A stretch of 64,000 bases of DNA from Alteromonas profundi (GTDB taxonomy: Bacteria > Pseudomonadota > Gammaproteobacteria > Enterobacterales > Alteromonadaceae), in contig NZ_JAAAWN010000017.1 of NCBI RefSeq assembly GCF_010500865.1, forward strand, positions 21,091 to 85,090, in the 5' to 3' direction. Below, one piece after another: positions 56,991-64,000 of the stretch. Position 1 is the stretch's first letter. Each line of letters opens with the position of its first letter. Under the pieces are notes generated by a model that was not told where the DNA came from, made no database searches, and was given only the letters and a program-made list of their open reading frames with translations. A program made the translations under genes and the position numbers.

Positions 56991-58045
56991 GGAACGAAGC
57001 TCCGGCTTGCTAAACCTGCAGCAATTGTTAAAAGAGGTGCTATTTTCTGGAGGCGTTGAGTATCTAATTTATGATTAATGGCCATGCCCTCAAAAGGATT
57101 GAACGTATCAATCTCCAGTGCTAAATCTTGCCTTAAAATCTCAACAAGTTCGGTAATTGTCGCTGCGCCACCACTTAGCAGAAGCTTGGTAGGGCGTTCT
57201 ACATTTAGCGTGGACATGTACATTTGCAACGCGCGGTTAATGTTTTGTTGTAAGTTGGCGGCGAACATTGGCAAGGTATCTTCTACCCAGTTTTCAGGCA
57301 AGGTTTCATCAAGCAACTGACGTTCCGCCTCTTCCCGTTCAACCATGTGAATGGCACTAAGGTCATTAACGAGGTTATTCAGGCCAAAGACATGCTCTTT
57401 ATTATAGATAACGTTTCCATTTTGCCACACACTTACTTGCAATAACGAGGCGCCTACATTGACGCAGCAGATAGGGGGAGCGTCATCTTCATGGGGATAG
57501 AAAAAGTCGATGGCATTACCTATGGCATAATTTTCGACATCCACAATTTTAGGTTCAAAATTCGCTTCCCTTGCTAACAACAAGCGGCTATCTACTAAAT
57601 CTTTGTGCGCAGCAGTAAGTAACACATTTACTTTGCCTGCATAGGTTTCGCTTTCGCCCAACGCTTCAAAGTCTAAATACACTTCTTCAAGCGGATAGGG
57701 GATTAAACTATCGGCTTCTAACTCAATCTGGGTTTCGAGCTCAAAATCGTTTTGGTCAGGGTCCATATATACAATTTTGCTAATTACTGATGAACCTGCC
57801 ACCGCAACATTGGCTTGTTTTAGCTTTGTTTTTAAACTGTTTCTTACCTTTTTTAATGCTAAGCTCACCGCTTCGTAGTCTTTAATGTCACGTTCGTTAA
57901 AGGCAGTTTTATTAATTGATTCACAGGCGTACCCCTGCAATATGTAACCGTCAGCTGTTTGCTCTAGCCACACCGCTTTTATTTGACGGGTGCCTATGTC
58001 TAAACCCACAATAGGGGGCAGCTTTTTCTTAAACAGCGATTTCAT
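56978..58045 (-). CDS. pilM: Type IV pilus cytoplasmic protein PilM
   Basis: 355 residues, FtsA/actin-like ATP-binding fold: VGLDIGTRQIKAVWLE (phosphate 1), CCVNVGASLLQVSV (phosphate 2) and LLLSGGAATITEL (adenosine). It binds the PilN tail at the inner membrane. The start MKSLFKKKLPPIVG at 58045 is the family start; the frame extends 14 codons further. First gene of pilMNOPQ, divergent from mrcA, a conserved arrangement in gammaproteobacteria. Confidence 0.95.
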   Translation of the reverse strand: MKSLFKKKLPPIVGLDIGTRQIKAVWLEQTADGYILQGYACESINKTAFNERDIKDYEAVSLALKKVRNSLKTKLKQANVAVAGSSVISKIVYMDPDQNDFELETQIELEADSLIPYPLEEVYLDFEALGESETYAGKVNVLLTAAHKDLVDSRLLLAREANFEPKIVDVENYAIGNAIDFFYPHEDDAPPICCVNVGASLLQVSVWQNGNVIYNKEHVFGLNNLVNDLSAIHMVEREEAERQLLDETLPENWVEDTLPMFAANLQQNINRALQMYMSTLNVERPTKLLLSGGAATITELVEILRQDLALEIDTFNPFEGMAINHKLDTQRLQKIAPLLTIAAGLASRSFVPWHM

Positions 58046-58184
58046 TTGCAAGTGTCCGGTTTCAAAGGTAGTTGCTCTAAAGTACAATACTACTTAAATT
58101 TTTTTCTATGTATGGTTCTATAGATAACACATACGTATAAAAATATACGTCATTTCCACGAAAATGCCTTGGTATTCTTAAACA

Positions 58185-60839
58185 GTGAAATACATTAAAC
58201 CACTTATATTACTCGCGTTCCTTTCCGTCTTGCTTGGTTGTGCTGCAGTGGTTGGTATATATTTTTATATCAAACCCGACCTGCCTAGCGTCACTGTACT
58301 GAAGGATGTTCGTTTACAAACGCCCATGCAGATATATACCAAGGATGGAAAGTTAATTTCCCAATATGGTGTTAAACGGCGGATCCCAGTAAAACTTGAG
58401 GAAGTACCAGAGCAGCTTATCAACGCTATTTTGGCTACCGAAGATAGCCGCTTCTATGAGCATCATGGTATCGACCCTATCGGTATTGCGCGTGCGGCAC
58501 TCAGCTTGGTGGTCACAGGTGAGAAGAAACAAGGAGCGAGTACGCTTACCATGCAGTTAGCCCGTGGCTTCTTTTTGTCGCGGGAAAAAACCTATATTCG
58601 CAAGATAAAAGAAATTTTTATCGCCTGGCACATGGAACAAGTACTCAGCAAGAAAGAAATTCTCGAGCTTTATCTTAATAAAATTGAGCTAGGCCATCGT
58701 TCGTTCGGTTTCGGTGCGGCCGCACAAGTTTATTTTGGCAAACCTCTCTCTGAGCTTACTTTAGCGCAACTCGCCACCATTGCCGGGCTTCCTAAAGCCC
58801 CTTCGTTGCTTAACCCTATTAGTGGGCCTGAGCAATCGGTGGAGCGTAGACGAGTAGTACTCTTACGCATGTTAGATGAAAACTACATTACCAAAGCTGA
58901 GTTTGATGAAGCGGCAAACCAGCCTGTCACTGCCCGTAAGCACGGCGCAGAAATAGAAGTAGATGCACCTTATCTTGCCGATATCATTTACAACGAAATG
59001 GTAGAAATATACGGTAAAGAAGAAGCAGAGACCGGCGGCTATCAAGTATTTGCCACTGCAACTGCCGATGTGCAGTTAGCGGCGCAAAAAGCGGTAGTTA
59101 GAAACCTTCATGATTATGATGAACGTCACGGTTATAAAGGGCCGTTAGGCTACCTATTTAATGCGCCGGATCCCACTTCAACTGATGATAAAATTCCGCA
59201 ATTATCGGTGAGTGTTGACCTATCTGAAAAGCCAAGCCAGCAGGATTGGACGGAAGATGAGATTGTCGAGGTATTAAGAGAAGTACCCTATATTAAACCC
59301 CTTGTTCCTTCAGTTGTAATGGGTATGGAAGAAAAGTCTATTACTGTACTGGATGTTAATGGTGTCAGTCGTACGATAGCGTGGACAGGGCTTGACTGGG
59401 CACGCCGGTATATTACCGATTTTCGCCAAGGAGATGAGCCTGAAACGGCGAGCGATATCACCCAACCTGGAGCGGTTATTTACATTCGCCAGCAAGAGGG
59501 CGAATGGCGCATTGCACAGCTGCCAGAAGTGAGCGGCGCATTTATCGCGTTGAACCCTCAAAACGGTGCCGTTGAAGCGGTAGTGGGCGGATATAGTTTC
59601 TATCAAAGTCAATTCAATAGAGCGACACAAGCAAAACGTCAGGTAGGCTCTAATATTAAACCTTTCATTTATTCTGCTGCCATAGACAGCGGTTATACAT
59701 TGGCTTCAATAATTAATGATGCACCAATTAACCAGTGGAATGCGGCAACGGGTGTAGCTTGGCGTCCTCAAAATTCACCGGCAGAGTACGATGGCCCAAT
59801 ACGCATGCGTAAAGCCTTAGGTAAGTCTAAAAACGTGGTTTCTGTGCGATTATTACGGGGCGTGGGATTGCGAAAGACCGCTGACTACCTTACGCGGTTT
59901 GGCTTTGATCCTGATGATATTCCGCTAGATGAAACCGTATCATTAGGTTCGAGTTCTCATTCTCCTTTAGAAGTAGCAAGAGCGATGGCAGTAATTGCTA
60001 ATGGCGGGTACTTAATTAATCCGCACTTTATTAGCCGGGTTTTAGATGAAACCGGTAATGAGCTATGGAAAGCCAATCCAGTTTGGGCATGTGCGCGCTG
60101 TAGCCGTGACGCGGAAGTGGCAAAAGCAGCAGATATTGCCGATGACGATATTGAAGCAAAGTTAGAAGCACAATTGAATCAAGATGTGCTGCTGGCGAAT
60201 AGCGACAATGAAGAGAAAATGATGGCACCACAAGTTATTACCCCTCAAAACGCGTTTTTGGTGGGCGAAATGATGCGAACAGCAGTGCGTACAAATGGCA
60301 ATTGGAATAAAAAGACCTATTGGATGGGGACAGGCTGGCGTGCCAGAAATATTCTGCAAAGAACCGATATCGCGGGGAAAACCGGTACAACGAATGATTC
60401 CAGAGATACCTGGTTTAGTGGTTTTCACCGTGACCTAGTGGCAACAACCTGGGTAGGGTTTGATAACATGGGTCGTCAACTCGGCCGTGCTACCCGCAAT
60501 CAAAACCTGATTAATCGTAATCCAGAGAAATTTAACTGGATAGGGAACGCTTTAATTGGTACCGAAGATGGGGCGAAGGCAGCGGAACCCGCGTGGATAC
60601 GCTTTATGCAGCATGCATTGGCCGATAAACCCTATTCACCCATGCCGGTACCAGAGAAAATTGTACGAATTCGCATTGATCGGACCACTGGTAAGTTGAC
60701 CCGGCGGTCAGACCATACCACACTGTTCGAGTATTTTTTGCAAGGGACTGAACCGACATCTTATGTTAGAGACGATGAGGTGGTGGACCCTGCAGAGAAG
60801 GACACTACAACAAGACCTGAACCAGAAGAAATTTTCTAA
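58185..60839 (+). CDS. mrcA: Penicillin-binding protein 1a (bifunctional class A PBP)
   Basis: 884 residues from a GTG start (MKYIKPLILLAFL). TM at about 5-28; GT51 domain with catalytic Glu in ATEDSRFYEHHG and GASTLTMQLARGFFL; an OB-like insert (about 300-430); transpeptidase with SNIK (GSNIKPFIYSA), SKN (GKSKNVVSV) and KTG (GKTGTTNDSRDTWF). All active-site residues are intact. A CxxC (WACARCSRD) lies in a variable loop. It is divergent from pilM with about 140 bp between. Together with PBP1b at 10-13 kb it gives both class A synthases of the usual gammaproteobacterial pair in one window. Confidence 0.96.
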   Translation: MKYIKPLILLAFLSVLLGCAAVVGIYFYIKPDLPSVTVLKDVRLQTPMQIYTKDGKLISQYGVKRRIPVKLEEVPEQLINAILATEDSRFYEHHGIDPIGIARAALSLVVTGEKKQGASTLTMQLARGFFLSREKTYIRKIKEIFIAWHMEQVLSKKEILELYLNKIELGHRSFGFGAAAQVYFGKPLSELTLAQLATIAGLPKAPSLLNPISGPEQSVERRRVVLLRMLDENYITKAEFDEAANQPVTARKHGAEIEVDAPYLADIIYNEMVEIYGKEEAETGGYQVFATATADVQLAAQKAVVRNLHDYDERHGYKGPLGYLFNAPDPTSTDDKIPQLSVSVDLSEKPSQQDWTEDEIVEVLREVPYIKPLVPSVVMGMEEKSITVLDVNGVSRTIAWTGLDWARRYITDFRQGDEPETASDITQPGAVIYIRQQEGEWRIAQLPEVSGAFIALNPQNGAVEAVVGGYSFYQSQFNRATQAKRQVGSNIKPFIYSAAIDSGYTLASIINDAPINQWNAATGVAWRPQNSPAEYDGPIRMRKALGKSKNVVSVRLLRGVGLRKTADYLTRFGFDPDDIPLDETVSLGSSSHSPLEVARAMAVIANGGYLINPHFISRVLDETGNELWKANPVWACARCSRDAEVAKAADIADDDIEAKLEAQLNQDVLLANSDNEEKMMAPQVITPQNAFLVGEMMRTAVRTNGNWNKKTYWMGTGWRARNILQRTDIAGKTGTTNDSRDTWFSGFHRDLVATTWVGFDNMGRQLGRATRNQNLINRNPEKFNWIGNALIGTEDGAKAAEPAWIRFMQHALADKPYSPMPVPEKIVRIRIDRTTGKLTRRSDHTTLFEYFLQGTEPTSYVRDDEVVDPAEKDTTTRPEPEEIF

Positions 60840-60910
60840 ACAAAGCGGTGCCTGAGGCACGCTTTTGGAGCAGGTTTGTGATTGCCTAAAAAATAAAAAT
60901 CGGAAAACCC

Positions 60911-62602
60911 ATGTCAGAAGATTCACAGCGATATCTCTATATTCCTCATTCCGGACCCTCATTGTTAGAAACACCGCTCCTTAATAAAGGGAGCGCGTTT
61001 TCGGCGAAAGAAAGGGCAGCGTTCAACTTAACCGGGCTCGTACCACCGCGGTATGAAACCATTGAAGAGCAAGTGGAACGTGCTTATTTGCAATACAGTA
61101 GTTTTGACGAGGCCCTAAATAAGCATATTTATTTACGTGCCATTCAAGATAACAATGAAACCTTGTTTTATCGGCTAATTCAAAAGCATATTGATGAGAT
61201 GATGCCGATTATTTATACCCCTACAGTGGGGGATGCCTGCGAACAGTTTTCTGACATCTATCGTAGCTCCAGAGGCCTATTTGTGTCGTGGGAAGAGCGT
61301 CATCAGTTAGACGATATTGTGCGCAACGCCACTAAGCGCAAAGTGAAGGTTATCGTTGTTACTGACGGTGAGAGGATTTTAGGGTTAGGCGATCAAGGTA
61401 TCGGCGGAATGGGTATCCCAATCGGCAAACTTTCGTTGTACACCGCTTGTGGCGGGATAAGCCCAGCCTATACGTTGCCAGTTATGTTGGATGTGGGAAC
61501 GAACAACGAAAAATTGCTTAACGACCCCATGTATATGGGCGCGCGTCACCCACGAATAGGGCAGGCCGATTACGACGAATTCGTTGATATGTTTATCAAC
61601 GCAGTTAAACGCCGTTGGCCAGATGTGTTAATTCAATTTGAAGACTTCGCCCAACCTAATGCCATGCCGCTACTTAGCCGCTACCGGGACGAAGTATGTT
61701 GTTTCAATGATGATATACAAGGTACCGCCGCTGTTACGTTAGGCACTATCTTGGCCGCCTGTCGCATGAAAAAACAAAAGCTTTCACAGATGAAAGTGGC
61801 ATTTGTTGGTGCCGGTTCAGCTGGCTGCGGTATTGCCGAAATGCTTATTCAGCAAATGGTGCACGAAGGTTTGAACGATTCACAAGCTCGCAAACAAGTG
61901 TTTATGATAGACCGGTTTGGATTGCTTACTGAGGGGATGGAAGGGTTACGCGACTTCCAACAAAAACTGCAGCAGCAAAAAGCAGACTTAGCCGAGTGGA
62001 CCTTTAGCGGCGACTATGCGTCTTTGTTAGACGTTATGCACTGCGCGCAGCCTGACGTTTTAATTGGTGTTTCGGGGCAACCTGGCCTGTTTACTGAACA
62101 AGTAATTCGTGCCATGAAGCAAAATTGTGACTTACCTATTATTTTCCCGCTAAGCAATCCATCAAGACAGGTTGAAGCTCGCCCTGAACAGGTTATTCAG
62201 TGGACGGAAGGCGAAGTTGTTATCGCTACCGGAAGCCCTTTTAAGCCGGTAGTGTACAATGATAAAACCTTCCCTATTGCCCAGTGTAATAACGCGTATA
62301 TTTTCCCGGGTATCGGGTTAGGTGTGGTTGCTGCAAAGGCCAAACGTGTTAGCGATGAAATGCTTATGGCTGCAAGCAACGCGCTGGCCGATGCTTCGCC
62401 TTTGGTTAATTACGGAACGGGTTCTCTGTTACCGTCTTTAACCGAGATAGCCCAGTTGAGTCGTCATATTGCCTTTGCGGTAGGCAAGGTGGCGATGGAA
62501 CAGGGGTTAGCCTTAGAGCTCTCTGATGAGGCGTTAGAGCAAAGTATTGAGAAAAATTTCTGGAAAGCAGAATATCGGCCGTATAAGCGGGTGAGTATTT
62601 AA
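60911..62602 (+). CDS. maeA: NAD-dependent malic enzyme
   Basis: 563 residues, oxidative decarboxylation of malate to pyruvate (NAD-type, SfcA/MaeA). Motifs: [34 protein letters not shown] (first nucleotide-related motif), [29 protein letters not shown] with metal-binding Asp, and the Rossmann [14 protein letters not shown]. The malate-binding Lys is in the GIPIGK segment. It is transcribed alone, 71 bp after mrcA and followed by a hairpin. Confidence 0.95.
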   Translation: MSEDSQRYLYIPHSGPSLLETPLLNKGSAFSAKERAAFNLTGLVPPRYETIEEQVERAYLQYSSFDEALNKHIYLRAIQDNNETLFYRLIQKHIDEMMPIIYTPTVGDACEQFSDIYRSSRGLFVSWEERHQLDDIVRNATKRKVKVIVVTDGERILGLGDQGIGGMGIPIGKLSLYTACGGISPAYTLPVMLDVGTNNEKLLNDPMYMGARHPRIGQADYDEFVDMFINAVKRRWPDVLIQFEDFAQPNAMPLLSRYRDEVCCFNDDIQGTAAVTLGTILAACRMKKQKLSQMKVAFVGAGSAGCGIAEMLIQQMVHEGLNDSQARKQVFMIDRFGLLTEGMEGLRDFQQKLQQQKADLAEWTFSGDYASLLDVMHCAQPDVLIGVSGQPGLFTEQVIRAMKQNCDLPIIFPLSNPSRQVEARPEQVIQWTEGEVVIATGSPFKPVVYNDKTFPIAQCNNAYIFPGIGLGVVAAKAKRVSDEMLMAASNALADASPLVNYGTGSLLPSLTEIAQLSRHIAFAVGKVAMEQGLALELSDEALEQSIEKNFWKAEYRPYKRVSI

Positions 62603-62616
62603 TCAATTAGATTGCA

Positions 62617-62640
62617 AACGGGCAGTTTGTTCTGCCCGTT
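62617..62640 (+). terminator. Hairpin after maeA
   Basis: AACGGGCAG at 62617-62625 and CTGCCCGTT at 62632-62640, loop TTTGTT, 14 bp after the maeA stop. There is no strong T run after it. From here to about 62810 I see nothing recognisable. Confidence 0.7.
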
Positions 62641-62809
62641 GATACTTTCCTCCAAGCCCTCCCTCAAACCACTGCAAGCCAAATCCCGCGTCCTTCTGTG
62701 TATTTTTAGCAATGCTGTAGTCAGCCTACTAGTGATTAAGCCTTTGATTTACCTCACTTCAGCGTATCTGCATCTGATTAAGCGAAATCTTCTATTGGGT
62801 GGTGATGCA

Positions 62810-63100
62810 TGTCCTATCTATGCGGACTGGCTTGTTTAAAAAGCGACAACAACAATATTTGCAACTAAGGAAAATAACATATTAGCAAGCAGCCCTGCAG
62901 GTGACGGCTCGATCTAAGCGATTGGCGAAGCGCAAAGCCAAGGATTTGAAGTTGATATGTCGTACAACCTAACACCTGACACTCAACTATCTATGTCATA
63001 TGCCTACAACGATGCCGAAAATGCGAAAGAAATTACGTTATAGGACTATTATGTTATCGAAGAGGGCGCTCGCCTTGGTAATGTGCCGCAGCACTACTAA
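62810..63100 (+). pseudogene. Remnant of a TonB-dependent (siderophore-type) receptor, C-terminal part
   Basis: One plus-strand frame reads YADWLV, stop, KATTTIFATKENNILAS, then a stop after GDGSI, then AIGEAQSQGFEVDMSYNL and TPDTQLSMSYAYNDAENAK, a stop after EITL, then EEGARLGNVPQHY and a final stop at 63098-63100. This is the late beta-barrel pattern of TonB-dependent siderophore receptors. The three internal stops (62837, 62915, 63041) lie in one unbroken frame, so decay is by substitution. Upstream parts and the barrel end are missing. The fragment ends 3 bp before the first AGACAGGCA repeat. Confidence 0.75.
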
Positions 63101-63103
63101 AGA

Positions 63104-63141
63104 AGACAGGCATATTTACACTTCGATTTTTATGCCTGTCT
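63104..63141. repeat. REP-like inverted repeat, AGACAGGCA core
   Basis: AGACAGGCATA at 63104-63114 and TATGCCTGTCT at 63131-63141 form a perfect 11-bp stem. A further core copy occurs at 63166. Such short dispersed hairpins near a Y1 (REP-associated) transposase gene are the expected substrates of that family; whether these are its cognate repeats is inference. Confidence 0.6.
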
Positions 63142-63165
63142 CTTTGAGTTTCAAGATACTAATCA

Positions 63166-63179
63166 AGACAGGCACATTT
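63166..63179 (+). repeat. Second direct copy of the AGACAGGCA motif
   Basis: AGACAGGCACATTT repeats AGACAGGCATATTT at 63104-63117 with one difference, 62 bp apart in the same orientation. From 63180 to 63371 nothing further is recognised. Confidence 0.6.
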
Positions 63180-63371
63180 GGAAATGGAAAGTGGCATGCA
63201 TGATCACTTTCAGGAAGTTATTAATGTAGGTAACTTTATCTATGTTGGGGATTGTCAGTTATTATAGATGTGCGTGTAAGCCTTATTTTCGCCTTAGGGG
63301 ATTTGTTCGCTAGCGTGAAGTGGTGGTAAAAGGGGTGGTAAATTTAGCGAATTGGTTATTTAGATGCACCG

Positions 63372-64000
63372 CTACCCCAGTAATCGCCTGGCGTTTTGTC
63401 GTCCCTGTACCCGTTGTTGATGTTGATTGTGGGCATACTGTTCAAGGTGTACCACTTTGCCAGCTGCCTGCTTAAAGCAGGTTTCAAATTGTGTGGTTAA
63501 AGTTAGCCATTGCTCGTGTTCTATATTAAGGCGCTCTAGTATAGTGGGCAGACTATGGTCTACCTTTCCTCGCTTGTTTGGGTGAATATACCGGCTGGTT
63601 ATATCTACAAGCTGAAGGTAATCGGGCAAGGTAAAAGGTAACCCCTGAGTCATGGCTTGGTTTGAGTTGCCTAACAAAGGCATGAGTCGCTTGGGCGTTT
63701 TACCTACCCTGGCGGCGTTAATACGGTATTGAATGCTGGTATGGTCAGAAGTTTCTGGCGTTTTTGCTACTTTGGCCCGTACCGGGTTTAAATCAACATA
63801 GGCCATACAGGCGGCAAGGGCCGATTCATCTAATAGCGCTTGCGATTTAAACCGCCCTTCCCAGAAGTGCCCAGTGCAGTCGTCTTCTTTATTGGCAGCT
63901 CTGGCAATATACTCATTTAATGCACGCATAAACCAACTGATATCAAATAGCCGTTTGCGCCAGACTTCTGCTGTTTCCTCCACCGCTTCAATGTGGGTTT
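63372..64000 (-). CDS. REP-associated-type (Y1/IS200-like) transposase, C-terminal part (cut by right edge)
   Basis: An open frame entering from the right edge and ending at a TAG at 63372; about 209 residues are visible. The segment WRKRLFDISWFMRALNEYIARAANKEDDC, listed here only as a landmark near 63890-63975, is followed by GHFWEGRFKSQALLDE and ACMAYVDLNPVRAKVA, hallmarks of the Y1 transposase group that includes RAYTs. The catalytic Tyr and HUH region would lie outside the window. The C-terminal extension is basic, as in chromosomal single-copy members. An internal GTG at 63983 gives a shorter reading, but homology continues upstream to the edge. Confidence 0.85.
   Translation of the reverse strand, partial: THIEAVEETAEVWRKRLFDISWFMRALNEYIARAANKEDDCTGHFWEGRFKSQALLDESALAACMAYVDLNPVRAKVAKTPETSDHTSIQYRINAARVGKTPKRLMPLLGNSNQAMTQGLPFTLPDYLQLVDITSRYIHPNKRGKVDHSLPTILERLNIEHEQWLTLTTQFETCFKQAAGKVVHLEQYAHNQHQQRVQGRQNARRLLG

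Noticed and set aside
62612..62839. 75-codon plus-strand frame after maeA
   Set aside because: No ribosome-binding site, overlaps the maeA hairpin, and only its last residues (YADWLV) belong to the receptor remnant, so it is not a real gene.
63000..63203. 67-codon plus-strand frame over the receptor remnant
   Set aside because: It is in a different frame from the receptor-like reading and runs through the repeats; no features of a protein.

Overview
The window looks like chromosome of a marine gammaproteobacterium of the Alteromonadaceae (Alteromonas-like). The evidence is gene content and order: pilMNOPQ-aroK-aroB-damX-dam divergent from mrcA, rpe-trpS-pabA near argD-astA-astD, glnK-amtB, a TorF-family porin, DUF2982 and DUF2970 proteins, and moderate GC content. 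Genus is inferred from protein resemblance, not computed. Most of the window is core genome. Only the right end (about 62.8-64 kb) looks accessory: a decayed TonB-receptor fragment, short repeats and a REP-associated-type transposase running off the edge.

Layout. 0-10 kb: a chemotaxis receptor cut by the left edge with an exact FliA-type promoter, an M3 peptidase lipoprotein, a YgjV-like membrane protein, purU, thpR, hrpB and a lytic transglycosylase. 10-19 kb: a 68-residue ORF, mrcB (PBP1b), two adjacent small secreted/membrane ORFs (one of 35 codons), a SRAP/HMCES-like protein, a nucleotidyltransferase-like protein, a DUF808 membrane protein, an AraC regulator with an EamA exporter, and a TonB-like proline-rich protein. 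19-26 kb: glnK-amtB behind a sigma54/NtrC-type control region, ggt, a divergent Dyp-type peroxidase, and overlapping pyrB-hemL. 26-35 kb: a TetR regulator facing an RND efflux pair with a 15-bp palindromic operator, a DUF2982 protein and a 7TM-DISM hybrid histidine kinase. 35-47 kb: parC, an H-NOX-fold protein, the arginine succinyltransferase genes argD/astC-astA-astD plus a short DUF1338 enzyme, an HDOD protein, pabA, trpS and rpe. 47-62 kb: torF behind its own sigma54-type promoter, two small proteins, dam, damX, aroB, aroK, pilQPONM, then divergent mrcA and maeA.

Connections. glnK-amtB and torF, 28 kb apart, both carry GG-N10-GC(-like) sigma54 elements and NtrC-like palindromes, suggesting one nitrogen-limitation regulon. 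The cell-envelope theme is strong: two class A PBPs, a lytic transglycosylase, DamX and the type IV pilus alignment complex with its secretin. The most unusual observations are an H-NOX-fold protein with Asp at the position of the heme-ligating His, and a YfeX-like Dyp peroxidase in which both distal catalytic residues (Asp and Arg) are replaced. No CRISPR array, prophage, rRNA or tRNA gene was recognised. I found no convincing defence or biosynthetic island.
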